A model generated the notes under the pieces. That model was not told the DNA's origin and did no database searches. It was given only the letters and a program-made list of their open reading frames with translations. Shown one piece after another: positions 8,618 through 17,342 of a stretch of 64,000 nucleotides of DNA. Position numbers and translations under genes: made by a program. The stretch is from Haloimpatiens massiliensis (GTDB taxonomy: Bacteria; Bacillota; Clostridia; Clostridiales; Clostridiaceae): the NCBI RefSeq assembly GCF_900184255.1, contig NZ_LT854640.1:1758156-1822155 (forward strand). The letters are read 5' to 3'. Position 1 is the stretch's first letter; the number at the start of each line of letters is the position of its first letter.

Positions 8618-8992
8618 ATACTTATTATTAAATTCTAGGTTACTATTTCTAGGTTCTAGTATACGATTCAATTAACTCATCCATTTATCCTAGAACCTAG
8701 TACCCAAGGATAGACAACCCCTGACTAAACCCTCTTCAGTAAAAATTCAACTTTGCTGAATTTTTCAAGAGCTCTTACTTTTTACCTATTAGTTCTTACC
8801 TTTTCACTCTTACTTCTTACTTTTTACCTCTTACCTACTCTACAAATTCCTATTTTACATTCTAAATTTTAAATTAAAAACCCTTATTAATCTAATGTAG
8901 AGCTTGAACTTTATGTGCGAAAGTTGAGTTAAAAACTCTAGAATAGCAATTAATCATTAGAAACTAAGGATTGATGAATTAAGTCATTGTTG
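8618..8992. other. 375-bp convergent intergenic region with a hairpin and a half family A repeat
   Basis: CTAGGTTCTAG (8649-8659) and CTAGAACCTAG (8690-8700) form an 11-bp inverted repeat. A right-half family A repeat occupies about 8738-8932. No T tract marks the hairpin as a standard terminator. No gene is seen. Confidence 0.65.
8738..8932. repeat. Family A repeat, right half only
   Basis: It shares the segment from ctgaatttttcaagagctctta through the end gcgaaagttgagttaa with the copy at 958-1376. The left terminal repeat is missing, replaced by a short aaaaattca/tgaattttt hairpin. Confidence 0.75.
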
Positions 8993-10018
8993 TTAAATTA
9001 GCTTTTCAAATTCAGAAATAAAATCACTTTTATCTTTACTTAAATATGTCTTCTTCTCTATTCTGCTTACAAATGTATCTAATGTCCACTCCTTTCTCTT
9101 AGTGTAGTAGTCTCTAGATATAGAATAAAAATCCTCAGGAAAAATAAGCATTCCATATAAAACCTTCATTTCATCTTCATCTATAGAATTAATTTTTCCA
9201 TACTCATTTAATATATCTTTAGCCTTTTCTATATGATACCCAGAATTCTTAACAGCTTTAGTTATATAGTTACATAAATCATGTACTTTTAAATCTATTA
9301 TTGAGTAATCAAAGTCTATGAAATATCCCTTATTTCCTTTTATTATTACATTATGATGAGCTAAATCATGATGGCATAAAACTACCTTATTTTCCTCACC
9401 ACATAGTTTATAGTATTTTGAGTTTTCTAGTATTTCTATACTTTTTTCTGCGCTATATATATTACAATCTACATTCTTTAAAAACACTTCATCAAATTCA
9501 TTTTTCTCCTCATAAAGATTAGATATACTTTTAAAAAACACCATCTCTTCTTTTTTCCTTTTCAAAGTATCTATAAAATTCCCACAATTGTTTCTATTTT
9601 TAAAATTAACATAAGAATTTATTCCCTCTCCTGCTTTATGAAATTGAGCTAAGCTTTGAGATGTAATGTTTAAATCTACAGGATTACTAAATTCACTTTC
9701 GCGCCCTTTAACTAAATCCATTATAAAATATACTTCATTATTCCATAAAGTATATATATCCCCATCCAATGTTGTTACAAAACTCATAGTTCTATTAAAA
9801 CTTCTATTTATATAATTTAAAGAATTATATATAAATTTTAGTTCTTCTAAAGAATAATTAACCTTTTTTAAAATTTTATTTCCTTGATCTGTACATAATA
9901 TAAAAGCTTTTCTTATAGGTACCACTTCATACACTGAAAGTCCAAATTTTTTAAATAGATTTACATCTAAATCATATTCACATAATTCTTCATGACAGTC
10001 ATTTTTGCTATTAACCAT
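8993..10018 (-). CDS. CotS-family spore coat protein (kinase-like), copy 2
   Basis: A 341-residue CotS-family protein, paralogous to those at 6369 and 11017. Motifs: L-C-T-D-Q-G-N-K-I-L-K-K-V-N-Y-S near residue 42, the catalytic-loop-like L-C-H-H-D-L-A-H-H-N-V-I-I-K near residue 219, F-I-D-F-D-Y-S near residue 236, and the family C-terminus with I-F-P-E-D-F-Y-S-I-S-R-D-Y-Y. It is the last gene of a four-gene leftward run; its start is 12 bases beyond the stop of the preceding gene, and GAGGTGGA precedes the ATG. A coat assembly role is inferred from the family. Confidence 0.85.
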   Translation of the reverse strand: MVNSKNDCHEELCEYDLDVNLFKKFGLSVYEVVPIRKAFILCTDQGNKILKKVNYSLEELKFIYNSLNYINRSFNRTMSFVTTLDGDIYTLWNNEVYFIMDLVKGRESEFSNPVDLNITSQSLAQFHKAGEGINSYVNFKNRNNCGNFIDTLKRKKEEMVFFKSISNLYEEKNEFDEVFLKNVDCNIYSAEKSIEILENSKYYKLCGEENKVVLCHHDLAHHNVIIKGNKGYFIDFDYSIIDLKVHDLCNYITKAVKNSGYHIEKAKDILNEYGKINSIDEDEMKVLYGMLIFPEDFYSISRDYYTKRKEWTLDTFVSRIEKKTYLSKDKSDFISEFEKLI

Positions 10019-10030
10019 AAATCCACCTCT

Positions 10031-10792
10031 TTACACCATGTTTCCTGCCTGTTCAATAGCAGCTAATAACTTCTTTTTATATTTTTCATCATTCCATCTT
10101 TTCTTTGGCCTTCTATATAAATTACAACACTTTACAAAGTCATAAGGATAATTCATAAGCCAACGAATAATTTCACCACTGTTGGAATTTAAATTTTCAA
10201 AATAACAAAAAGATGTTATTAAACTACTCCAATCCATAATTAAGCCCTTTCTCTTAAGTTTGCTAAGTAAATTAAAAGCATCCATTTCTACAGTGTTATA
10301 ACTTATTTTTTTTATGTTTTTTACTTGAAGTATACCATCTTTCTCACTTAAATTATTAAAATATACATCTTCTAAACAAAATTCTACCTGATCCATACTT
10401 CTAACAATAGTATCTATATAGCCGTTAGAATATATATTTTGTATGCATTTTTCTCCAGTATTTAAGATATAACGCCCTTTGTTTATAATGATATTTTCAA
10501 TATCACTTCTAGATTCATTTTTTTGTATATCTTCTATTATTTTTTTTGCACCTTTTAATTCTATCTTAAAACGTTCCACTAATTTTCCGGTTTCATTACC
10601 TATGCGCTCTAATATATATTCATCACATTTTTTCATCTTTATGTGAAAATCACTTATTAATTTTAATTGCTTCTCTACATCTTTTTCATCGATTGCACTA
10701 ATTTTTTTTTTATGAAACTCTACTTCTTCTACTATTTTTATGCCTTTATCTTCTATATATTCTTTTACACTTCTATAAAACATTCCTTGCAT
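10031..10792 (-). CDS. Reduced CotS-like protein lacking the kinase core
   Basis: About 253 residues. The N-terminal 120 residues are helical and charged, not kinase-like. The C-terminal segment W-L-M-N-Y-P-Y-D-F-V-K-C-C-N-L-Y-R-R-P-K-K-R-W aligns by eye with the C-terminal helices of its CotS-family neighbours (L-F-P-Q-R-F-W-R-L-C-N-R-Y-Y-Y). The H-H-D-x-x-x-H-N and I-D-F-D motifs are absent, so it cannot be an active kinase of that type. ATG 10792 follows GAGGTGTGCC at proper distance; a GTG two codons earlier overlaps the ribosome binding site. It is sandwiched in the cotS operon, so a structural or scaffold role is the likeliest inference. Confidence 0.7.
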   Translation of the reverse strand: MQGMFYRSVKEYIEDKGIKIVEEVEFHKKKISAIDEKDVEKQLKLISDFHIKMKKCDEYILERIGNETGKLVERFKIELKGAKKIIEDIQKNESRSDIENIIINKGRYILNTGEKCIQNIYSNGYIDTIVRSMDQVEFCLEDVYFNNLSEKDGILQVKNIKKISYNTVEMDAFNLLSKLKRKGLIMDWSSLITSFCYFENLNSNSGEIIRWLMNYPYDFVKCCNLYRRPKKRWNDEKYKKKLLAAIEQAGNMV

Positions 10793-10804
10793 AGGCACAC
10801 CTCA

Positions 10805-10996
10805 TTAATTATTTTTATTTATCTTTTTCATTATCTCCTTTTTTTCTCTTTCCAATTTTCTAATCTTCTTTTTTCTTCTTTTTATAGCCTTTAATTTATC
10901 TACATCATTTTTTAATGTGTTTAAAATCTTATCATATTCCTGAATATTTTCATTGTCTTTATCTTTAATTATGTCTTCTTTTTCTTTTTTAGCCAC
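10805..10996 (-). CDS. Small highly charged coiled-coil protein in the cotS operon
   Basis: 63 residues, almost entirely Lys/Glu/Asp/Asn/Ile, with heptad-like spacing in K-I-R-K-L-E-R-E-K-K-E-I-M-K-K-I. GTG start at 10996 behind a perfect AAGGAGGG. The next gene starts 12 bases on, so it is probably translated from the same mRNA. No family is recognised; it could be a minor coat component. Confidence 0.65.
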   Translation of the reverse strand: MAKKEKEDIIKDKDNENIQEYDKILNTLKNDVDKLKAIKRRKKKIRKLEREKKEIMKKINKNN

Positions 10997-11016
10997 AATT
11001 ATCCCTCCTTAAAATC

Positions 11017-12030
11017 TCAAATACATATAATATTGTCCTTTCTAAAATTTTCTATAAATTCTTCTCTTCTTTCCCTATCTTTTTTAATATTCTGCAATTT
11101 GTTTATAAACACTTCTTCTCCCCAAGGTTGTTTTTCCCAATAATACTGTATTCCAAGTTGCCAGTAGGACTGTGGATATTCCATAAAAGCAGCCATTATA
11201 GGTATGTCTCTTTCTTCTATTCTATTTATGGAATTATAACAATCCAATATAAAACTAGCTTTATTTAAAGACCATTTACCATTTTTCATAACTCTTATCA
11301 TTATGCTAGAAAGGTCATGCAGATGAGTATCCAAAATACAATAATCAAAATCAATTATATATATCTGATTATCCTCTGTTATAAGGACATTATGGTGGGC
11401 AAAATCGTGATGACAAAATTCTTTTTCCTTCATATGTTCCTTCATCACATTAATATACTCACTGTTTTTTAAATTTTCTATAGCCTTCTCTGCTCTTTCC
11501 AATTCTTCATCCATTACTTGCAAATACATGTTATCAAATTCCGTTATCTTTTCCTTTTTAAATATTCTTCTTTTGAAATCAAGTATTTCATCCCTACGAG
11601 TACTATATATTTTAATCCATCTAAGCCACCCAATTCTAGGTTTCATATTATGCGTAACCTTAAATCCTCTGCTTTTCAAATGAAGTTCTGCTAGCTTAAC
11701 AGTAGCTATTTTTATATCTTCTTCACATTCATAATTACAATGTCTCGATTTTATCCAAGGTGTTAAATAGCCATGCGCTTCATTAACTTTCACGTAATAT
11801 TCCCCTGTACTAGTAAGTATAATCTCAGGAATTTTGCTAAATTCACTTTCTTTTAGGTGTATCATAGCACTTATTATAAATAAAAAGTGTTCAAAACTAT
11901 ATTTTATAACTTTAAAACAATAACAGTTATCCTTACATATAATTTTATAAACATTTTTAATCTTTTCTATAGACTCGGGAAAGATTCCATAATATTCTTC
12001 TATAATACTTGTAATATCACTCTCTGACAC
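11017..12030 (-). CDS. CotS-family spore coat protein (kinase-like), copy 3
   Basis: Third CotS-family paralogue, 337 residues from GTG 12030, which has GGAGG five bases upstream; a TTG four codons earlier lies on top of that ribosome binding site and is less likely. Motifs: F-C-H-H-D-F-A-H-H-N-V-L-I near residue 205 and I-I-D-F-D-Y-C near residue 224, with the usual C-terminus Y-P-Q-S-Y-W-Q-L-G-I-Q-Y-Y. It is the first gene of the run 11017-8993 and is divergent from the GT4 gene at 12176, repeating the arrangement seen at 6.4-8.6 kb. The shared 145-bp region probably holds mother-cell promoters, which were not resolved. Confidence 0.86.
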   Translation of the reverse strand: MSESDITSIIEEYYGIFPESIEKIKNVYKIICKDNCYCFKVIKYSFEHFLFIISAMIHLKESEFSKIPEIILTSTGEYYVKVNEAHGYLTPWIKSRHCNYECEEDIKIATVKLAELHLKSRGFKVTHNMKPRIGWLRWIKIYSTRRDEILDFKRRIFKKEKITEFDNMYLQVMDEELERAEKAIENLKNSEYINVMKEHMKEKEFCHHDFAHHNVLITEDNQIYIIDFDYCILDTHLHDLSSIMIRVMKNGKWSLNKASFILDCYNSINRIEERDIPIMAAFMEYPQSYWQLGIQYYWEKQPWGEEVFINKLQNIKKDRERREEFIENFRKDNIICI

Positions 12031-12175
12031 TTTTTCCTCCAAGGCATTATTCTATAAGTATTATATGTGAATATGTTTAAATATGTTAAAATTCTCTTCT
12101 CTATATCATATAATCACTTAAATTAAAATATTATTAAATTAAGAACATTTTGTTCTACGAAAAGGAGAGGATTAA

Positions 12176-13297
12176 ATGAAAATTTCAATTGATGGAAGAG
12201 GTGCCACCTGGTACAGTGGAACAGGTATAGGTACCTATACAGAAAATTTAATAAAAGAACTGATACAAATAGATAGTACTAATTTTTATAATATATACTG
12301 GTCTGGAAATAATTACAATTCTCTTCAAAAGGACAATACAAAAATTCTAATGACCTCCAAAAAACACAAGAGATTTTTCGAACATAATTATTTTCCTTGC
12401 AATCTCCAAAAAAATCATTCAGATTTATATCATATACCTCAAAATGGTATAGGATTTACTCCTGATATAAAATGTAAAACAGTAGCTACCATACATGATT
12501 TAATTCCTTATACCATGCCACACACTGTAGGAAAGGGGTATTTAACTAAATTTTTAAAAGAAATGCCTTATATAATTAATAATTGTAATGGAATAATAAC
12601 TGTTTCAGAATTTTCCAAAAAAGATATTTTGAAATATTTCCCTATTAATCCAGAAAAAATATTTGTAACTCCTTTAGCTGCTAATTTCAGATATAAACCT
12701 TACAGAAAAGATAGGTGTACGTATATTATAAAAAGACGATACAATATTAAGAAGCCTTTCATTTTATACCTAGGAGGTTTTAGTCAAAGAAAAAATATTA
12801 AATCGCTTATAATCTCCTTTGCAAAAACATATAAAAATTTGAAAGAAGAATATAATTTAGTTATTTTAGGTTCCTATAAAGAAGAAGGAAAACCACTTGT
12901 TAAACTATGTAAAGATTTAAATATTGAGGAGAAAGTAATATTTACAGGTTTTATAGAAGATAGATTTCTCCCAGTATTTTATAATGCCTGTGACGTTTTT
13001 GTATATCCATCACTTTATGAAGGTTTTGGACTTCCACCCTTAGAAGCTATGAGCTGTGGTACTCCTGTTATAACCTCTAATGCCACATCCATACCTGAAG
13101 TAGTAGGTGATGGTGCGGTTTTAATAGATCCTCTGAATTTGGATGAAATATCCACAACTCTATGTAATGTTTTGAATAATACATCTATTAGAGAAAAGCT
13201 CAAAACAAAAGCATTAAATAGAGCAAAAAATTTTTCCTGGCGCAGGACAGCTCAATTAACACTAGAAGCTTACAATAAAATAATAAATAATTTTTAA
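12176..13297 (+). CDS. GT4-family glycosyltransferase, spore-coat associated, copy 2
   Basis: A 373-residue GT-B enzyme, paralogous to 7499-8617 over its full length (S-I-D-G-R-G-A-T-W-Y-S-G-T-G-I-G-T-Y-T at the N-terminus). The C-terminal Rossmann domain has F-I-L-Y-L-G-G-F-S-Q-R-K-N-I and the E-x7-E in Y-E-G-F-G-L-P-P-L-E-A-M. AAAGGAGAGG precedes the ATG. Pairing with the divergent cotS gene suggests both modules arose by duplication. The substrate is unknown. Confidence 0.88.
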   Translation: MKISIDGRGATWYSGTGIGTYTENLIKELIQIDSTNFYNIYWSGNNYNSLQKDNTKILMTSKKHKRFFEHNYFPCNLQKNHSDLYHIPQNGIGFTPDIKCKTVATIHDLIPYTMPHTVGKGYLTKFLKEMPYIINNCNGIITVSEFSKKDILKYFPINPEKIFVTPLAANFRYKPYRKDRCTYIIKRRYNIKKPFILYLGGFSQRKNIKSLIISFAKTYKNLKEEYNLVILGSYKEEGKPLVKLCKDLNIEEKVIFTGFIEDRFLPVFYNACDVFVYPSLYEGFGLPPLEAMSCGTPVITSNATSIPEVVGDGAVLIDPLNLDEISTTLCNVLNNTSIREKLKTKALNRAKNFSWRRTAQLTLEAYNKIINNF

Positions 13298-13304
13298 ATA
13301 AAAA

Positions 13305-13342
13305 TAAGAACCAAGGAATTTTTATCAACCCCTTGGTTCTTA
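13305..13342. terminator. Bidirectional terminator
   Basis: TAAGAACCAAGG (13305-13316) and CCTTGGTTCTTA (13331-13342) form a perfect 12-bp stem between convergent genes, with A-rich sequence on one side and T-rich on the other. Confidence 0.85.
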
Positions 13343-13353
13343 CTTTTCATTTA

Positions 13354-14733
13354 CTAGCCTCTTGCAAATTCATCGTTACCTTTTTTACCAAAAACTTCTT
13401 CCCATTCTTTTTCTGCTAATGGAGCAAATGCATCTGCCATTTCGTTTAATTTTTCGTGGAATTTCTCATCATGAAGCATTGCTTCTGCACCCGCATCTGT
13501 TGGCTTAGCTCCTGTAGTATCACAAACTTCCCTTATTACATTTGTATTATCTATCATCATACATGGTCTTAACATATTCTCATTATATGGTTGTCTGCTT
13601 CTTAATTCCTTAAAGAAAGGATCTCTGAATGCATCTAAAAGCGGTCTTCCCTTTAAGTTTACAGTAGAAAAGTGAGAGAATATACAAGGTTCTACATCTT
13701 CTTTAGAGTTAACATGGAAATAGTATTTACCTGCTATACAGCCTCCAACAAATGGTGCATCGTTGAAGAAATCTATTGTAAAGTATGGTTTATTTTTTCT
13801 TATTTCTCTTGATCTCTGTCCTAGGAAAACTCTTTGCTCTGCTGTAAGTGTTAAATCAAACTCTGGTTTAGCACCTACTGGCATGAACAAGAAATACCAG
13901 CTCATTTTAGAACCTCTTTCTATTAACATATCTGTAAATTTATCTGATAATACATCATTTATATTCGTTCTAGTCACTGCTGTGGATACACCAAACAATA
14001 CTCCTCTTTCATTAAGTAAATCCATAGCATGCATAACTTTTTTAAATGCTCCCTCTCCTCTTCTTGCATCTGTGTCTTCTTCAAATCCTTCTACTGAAAG
14101 CATTGGGAATACATTACCTGCTTTTTTAAGTCTATCTGCCACTTCTTCATTTATAAATATTCCACTAGTAAAAGGAGTAAACATCATATCATTATATTTT
14201 TCATATAAATCTAATAAATAACTATTTACAAATGGTTCCCCACCTAAAACTATTATCCAATATATACCTAAATCTCTTGCTTCTTTTATTAATCTTTCTA
14301 CTTCTTCTGGTGGTATGTCATCATCTTTACTGTAGCTAGATGCATAACATCCTACACAGTGTAGTGGACATCTCATAGAAGGACTCATAAGCATAACAAA
14401 TGGTATTTTTGTATTTTCTTCTTCCATAAATTTAGCTCTTTTTGGCCCTGCATACCAGTTAGCATTAGCAAAAAAGTTAACAAAGAATTTCTTTAAACAC
14501 TTTGAATCTGTCTTAGTTAATATGCTCTTAATGTATTTATTTGTGGCTGGGTTGTTTTTGTAATAATCCTCTACAAATTCAATCTGTTCTATTTGGTGCT
14601 CATCTTTAGTTAGTTTCTTTATAGCAGAAAATATCTTTTCAATGTTCTTTTCTGGATCTTTTTCTAAATATCCTGCTACAGTGTCTATGACCTTAGCCTT
14701 AGCACTTTTTTCAATGGTATTTTTGATATTCAT
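13354..14733 (-). CDS. Radical SAM protein with SPASM-like C-terminal cysteines
   Basis: 459 residues from the ATG at 14733, which follows GGGAGG; an upstream ATG at 14766 would add 11 hydrophobic residues without a ribosome binding site. The radical-SAM 4Fe-4S motif is C-x3-C-x2-C (C-P-L-H-C-V-G-C) near residues 122-129, followed by the G-G-E-P SAM motif in V-L-G-G-E-P-F. The C-terminal part has G-G-C-I-A-G-K, E-P-C-I-F-S-H and R-P-C-M-M, a pattern compatible with extra cluster ligands. The substrate is not predictable. It stands alone, with a terminator shared with the convergent glycosyltransferase. Confidence 0.82.
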   Translation of the reverse strand: MNIKNTIEKSAKAKVIDTVAGYLEKDPEKNIEKIFSAIKKLTKDEHQIEQIEFVEDYYKNNPATNKYIKSILTKTDSKCLKKFFVNFFANANWYAGPKRAKFMEEENTKIPFVMLMSPSMRCPLHCVGCYASSYSKDDDIPPEEVERLIKEARDLGIYWIIVLGGEPFVNSYLLDLYEKYNDMMFTPFTSGIFINEEVADRLKKAGNVFPMLSVEGFEEDTDARRGEGAFKKVMHAMDLLNERGVLFGVSTAVTRTNINDVLSDKFTDMLIERGSKMSWYFLFMPVGAKPEFDLTLTAEQRVFLGQRSREIRKNKPYFTIDFFNDAPFVGGCIAGKYYFHVNSKEDVEPCIFSHFSTVNLKGRPLLDAFRDPFFKELRSRQPYNENMLRPCMMIDNTNVIREVCDTTGAKPTDAGAEAMLHDEKFHEKLNEMADAFAPLAEKEWEEVFGKKGNDEFARG

Positions 14734-15132
14734 AATAATTCCTCCCAAATAAATTATAAAAAACATAATTGCAAAATGAATGATAATTTATACTTAACAG
14801 TATAATTTAATTCCATTATATTCCTTACTATCCTAATGTCAAGGCATTTAATTATTAATTTACAAACAGTTAATAATTATTGATAAACATCTTTAATTAT
14901 TTCATAATATATTTCTTATGGTAAATACTTTAATGTAAACCCTTATGCAGTTACCTATTAGTACCCTTACCTAATATTTATTCTTGTACTAAAAAAATTA
15001 TTCCATATAAAAAAAGATATAGAATAAATAGTCATATTAAACTATTTATTCTATATCCATATTATTTTACTGTGCGTAAATTTTCAATTTTTATTTTATA
15101 ACTGCAAAAGTTGAATTATTAATATACACATA
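14734..15132. other. 399-bp intergenic region
   Basis: It holds the terminator of the membrane-protein gene (15016-15057), an inverted end fragment of the family A repeat (about 15080-15122, ending aactgcaaaagttgaattatt) and AT-rich sequence upstream of the radical SAM gene. No gene is seen. Confidence 0.6.
15016..15057 (-). terminator. Terminator of the LiaF-like gene
   Basis: A perfect 17-bp stem, GATATAGAATAAATAGT / ACTATTTATTCTATATC, with an 8-nt loop, followed on the minus strand by a run of seven Ts. Confidence 0.85.
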
Positions 15133-15621
15133 CTATTTTTTCTTAACTATTATATAAATACCTAATATAATAAATATTATTGGTAGAATTAAATCACTGT
15201 CTATCCACGTAAAAATATTACTAAATATCATGGATAAAAATGATATAACTGCAGTAGTAGTCAATATTAATATCGGTATTAATAAACCCGTTCTTCTACC
15301 TGTTGCTAAGTACAATTGAAATAAACCTATAGCTACTGCAAGTATATATATAGGCCATGTATATTCAGCAAAACGCCAGTCTGTAAATATTTCAAAATAA
15401 AATAGAAATCCTATAGTTGTAAGTATACCACCTGGAACTAAAACGCCAGGATTTCTTCTGCTAGAAAAATATCCCATCTCCATTGAAATCCCTGGTATAA
15501 GTATGAACAATGGCCATAAATAATTTATATTAAATAAATTTATGGGTAAAAACTTATTAGTTAGCAATAAAACACCAATTAAAATAAATATTATACCTGA
15601 AAATATCTTTGAATTTTTCAT
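15133..15621 (-). CDS. LiaF/DUF5668-like membrane protein
   Basis: 162 residues from the ATG at 15621, preceded by AAGGAGG; a TTG seven codons earlier lies ahead of that site. Four to five hydrophobic segments are visible, beginning I-F-S-G-I-I-F-I-L-I-G-V-L-L-L-T-N-K-F, the pattern of LiaF-type N-terminal transmembrane domains (DUF5668). LiaF proteins modulate envelope-stress sensing, but no liaRS-type partner is adjacent and the soluble LiaF domain is missing. The function here is therefore open. Confidence 0.68.
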   Translation of the reverse strand: MKNSKIFSGIIFILIGVLLLTNKFLPINLFNINYLWPLFILIPGISMEMGYFSSRRNPGVLVPGGILTTIGFLFYFEIFTDWRFAEYTWPIYILAVAIGLFQLYLATGRRTGLLIPILILTTTAVISFLSMIFSNIFTWIDSDLILPIIFIILGIYIIVKKK

Positions 15622-16163
15622 TATTACCTCCTTATTTAACAATAATTCTCCCCATGATTATTAATATCATTTTATTCTACCTTCCATAAAATGTGTGTAT
15701 TAGATTACATAGTTTTTGGGAATAACGTCATTAATTCAAATTACTAATTATATGATTAACCCACAATAAGGTACAATGTGGTGGAGTTATGAAATTTTTC
15801 CTCCATGACTTGCATAAAAGCTAGGAACAATAAATTTAATTTAAGAATTTCTAAAATTAAATTTAAACAGTTCCTTCGCTTCTTATGCAAGTCATTCCAG
15901 AGAAATTTCATAATTCAAGTAATATAATGCTTTTTGTGGGTTAATGATTATATATATATTACCATAATTTATAAAAGAACAATAGTTATTATCATAAGTA
16001 AAAAGCCACAAAAATATTTTTTCTTTATCCACATTCTTCATGTTGGCATACTAGGATTCTCCCTTTTCCCATAATAAAACAGCCTCCTATGATATTTTTA
16101 TTTTATCATAGAAAGCTACTATAATTTGTGATTTACAGACTTTTTTTCACAGACTCATTTTCT
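15622..16163. other. 542-bp intergenic region carrying a full family B palindrome
   Basis: A family B repeat at about 15754-15946 occupies the middle. Otherwise it is AT-rich sequence and the ends of leftward transcripts. No gene is seen. Confidence 0.6.
15754..15946. repeat. Family B palindromic repeat, full copy (about 190 bp)
   Basis: Inverted ends attaacccacaa (left) and ttgtgggttaat (right). Inside, gaaatttttcctccatgacttgcataa is mirrored by ttatgcaagtcattccagagaaatttc. The whole can fold back on itself. There is no coding capacity; a non-autonomous MITE-like element is likely. Fragments occur near 31055 and 63586. Confidence 0.75.
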
Positions 16164-17228
16164 CTATGGACAAACCCAAGTGCCCTTATATTCCATGTTA
16201 TAGAATTTTTCAAACATCTCTTTGTGTACTGCTTCTGGATCTAAATCTTTAAATTCATCTGGATAGAACCATTTTGCTAAATAGCATACTCCCACCACAC
16301 CACGTACTGATGTAGCTATTTCATTAGAAATTACATAAACCCTATTATTTTTAACAGCCTTAATATCTTTCCATCCTGTTCTTGTCATTAAAGTATCTCT
16401 AAATTCTTTTATTTTTGTTTTATCTGTAACACCGTATCCTTGTGAAATTGCTGTTTTAGCTGTTTTTACAACTATATCTGGATTCTTTTTAATTATAAAC
16501 TCATTATTTACTTTGGGATATTCTACAGTTTCCTCACCAGCAATATTTATCCCTCCTGCTGCAGATACTACCTCATCTCCTCCTGTTCCTTTTGAAACAG
16601 TACTAAAATCAGTATATCCTTCCCAATATACTTTAACTCTTTTATCTTTATCTATTTTTTCCACTTTATCATTTACATATTTAAGGTACTTATTAATGAA
16701 TCCTAAGTATTCTTCTGTCTTTTTCTCTTCGCCTAACAATTTTCCAATAACTCTTATATCATTATCTAACTTTTCTATTTTATAACAATCTATAGATGCA
16801 AATGGTATTCCCGCTTCTTTAAGCTTGTCTACGGTACCATTTTTCAAGAAACTTCCATATCCAATAACTAGATCAGGTTTAAGCTCTAATATTTTTTCTA
16901 TATTAGGTGTAAAAGATTTACCTGCTTTTTCTTTTTTCTTTAAACTTTCAGGAAATTTAGTTTCATTAGACACTCCAACTATCTTATCCTCTCCCCCTAA
17001 AACACAAATTGCTTCCGCAACATTTTTGTTAGTTACAACTATTTTCTTAGGAGCTGAAGGAAGCTTAACCTTATTTCCTAGCGAATCTGTTATTTCTATT
17101 TCTTTCTTTTCTGCTGATACTTTTTTGGATGCAGCCTTGTTATCTGCCACTTTTTTTTCTCCACATCCAGCTACAAACAGTGACATTACCATTGCTATAG
17201 CTAGAAGAAAAGAGATTAATTTTTTCAT
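16164..17228 (-). CDS. ABC importer substrate-binding lipoprotein, FecB/BtuF type
   Basis: 354 residues. It has a signal peptide with lipobox (L-F-V-A-G-C, cysteine near residue 22), so it is a membrane-anchored lipoprotein. The mature part is a class III periplasmic-binding fold: I-T-D-S-L-G-N-K-V-K-L-P near residue 46, I-L-E-L-K-P-D-L-V-I-G-Y and the long connecting helix typical of iron-complex, haem and cobalamin binders. It is the last gene of the chelatase-transporter operon. The association with a CobN-type chelatase makes a tetrapyrrole, corrinoid or metal chelate a reasonable ligand; the sequence does not decide. Confidence 0.85.
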   Translation of the reverse strand: MKKLISFLLAIAMVMSLFVAGCGEKKVADNKAASKKVSAEKKEIEITDSLGNKVKLPSAPKKIVVTNKNVAEAICVLGGEDKIVGVSNETKFPESLKKKEKAGKSFTPNIEKILELKPDLVIGYGSFLKNGTVDKLKEAGIPFASIDCYKIEKLDNDIRVIGKLLGEEKKTEEYLGFINKYLKYVNDKVEKIDKDKRVKVYWEGYTDFSTVSKGTGGDEVVSAAGGINIAGEETVEYPKVNNEFIIKKNPDIVVKTAKTAISQGYGVTDKTKIKEFRDTLMTRTGWKDIKAVKNNRVYVISNEIATSVRGVVGVCYLAKWFYPDEFKDLDPEAVHKEMFEKFYNMEYKGTWVCP

Positions 17229-17342
17229 ATTTCATTCCTCCTAAAATCAGTGTATGTATACACTCGTTAATTTTATTTATTTCATACATATACTGCATAT
17301 AGTTTCATACAGTATATGATTTATTACATCATTTACACTATG

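Noticed and set aside
13763..14221. 152-codon plus-strand frame opposite the radical SAM gene
   Set aside because: It is antisense to a well-supported protein, has no ribosome binding site and no recognisable motif; the same holds for the plus-strand frames opposite ispE, the chelatase genes and the GHKL gene.
15754..15946. Tandem terminators or a riboswitch upstream of nearby genes
   Set aside because: The sequence is a near-complete palindrome found again near 31055 and 63586 in unrelated settings, so a dispersed repeat explains it better.
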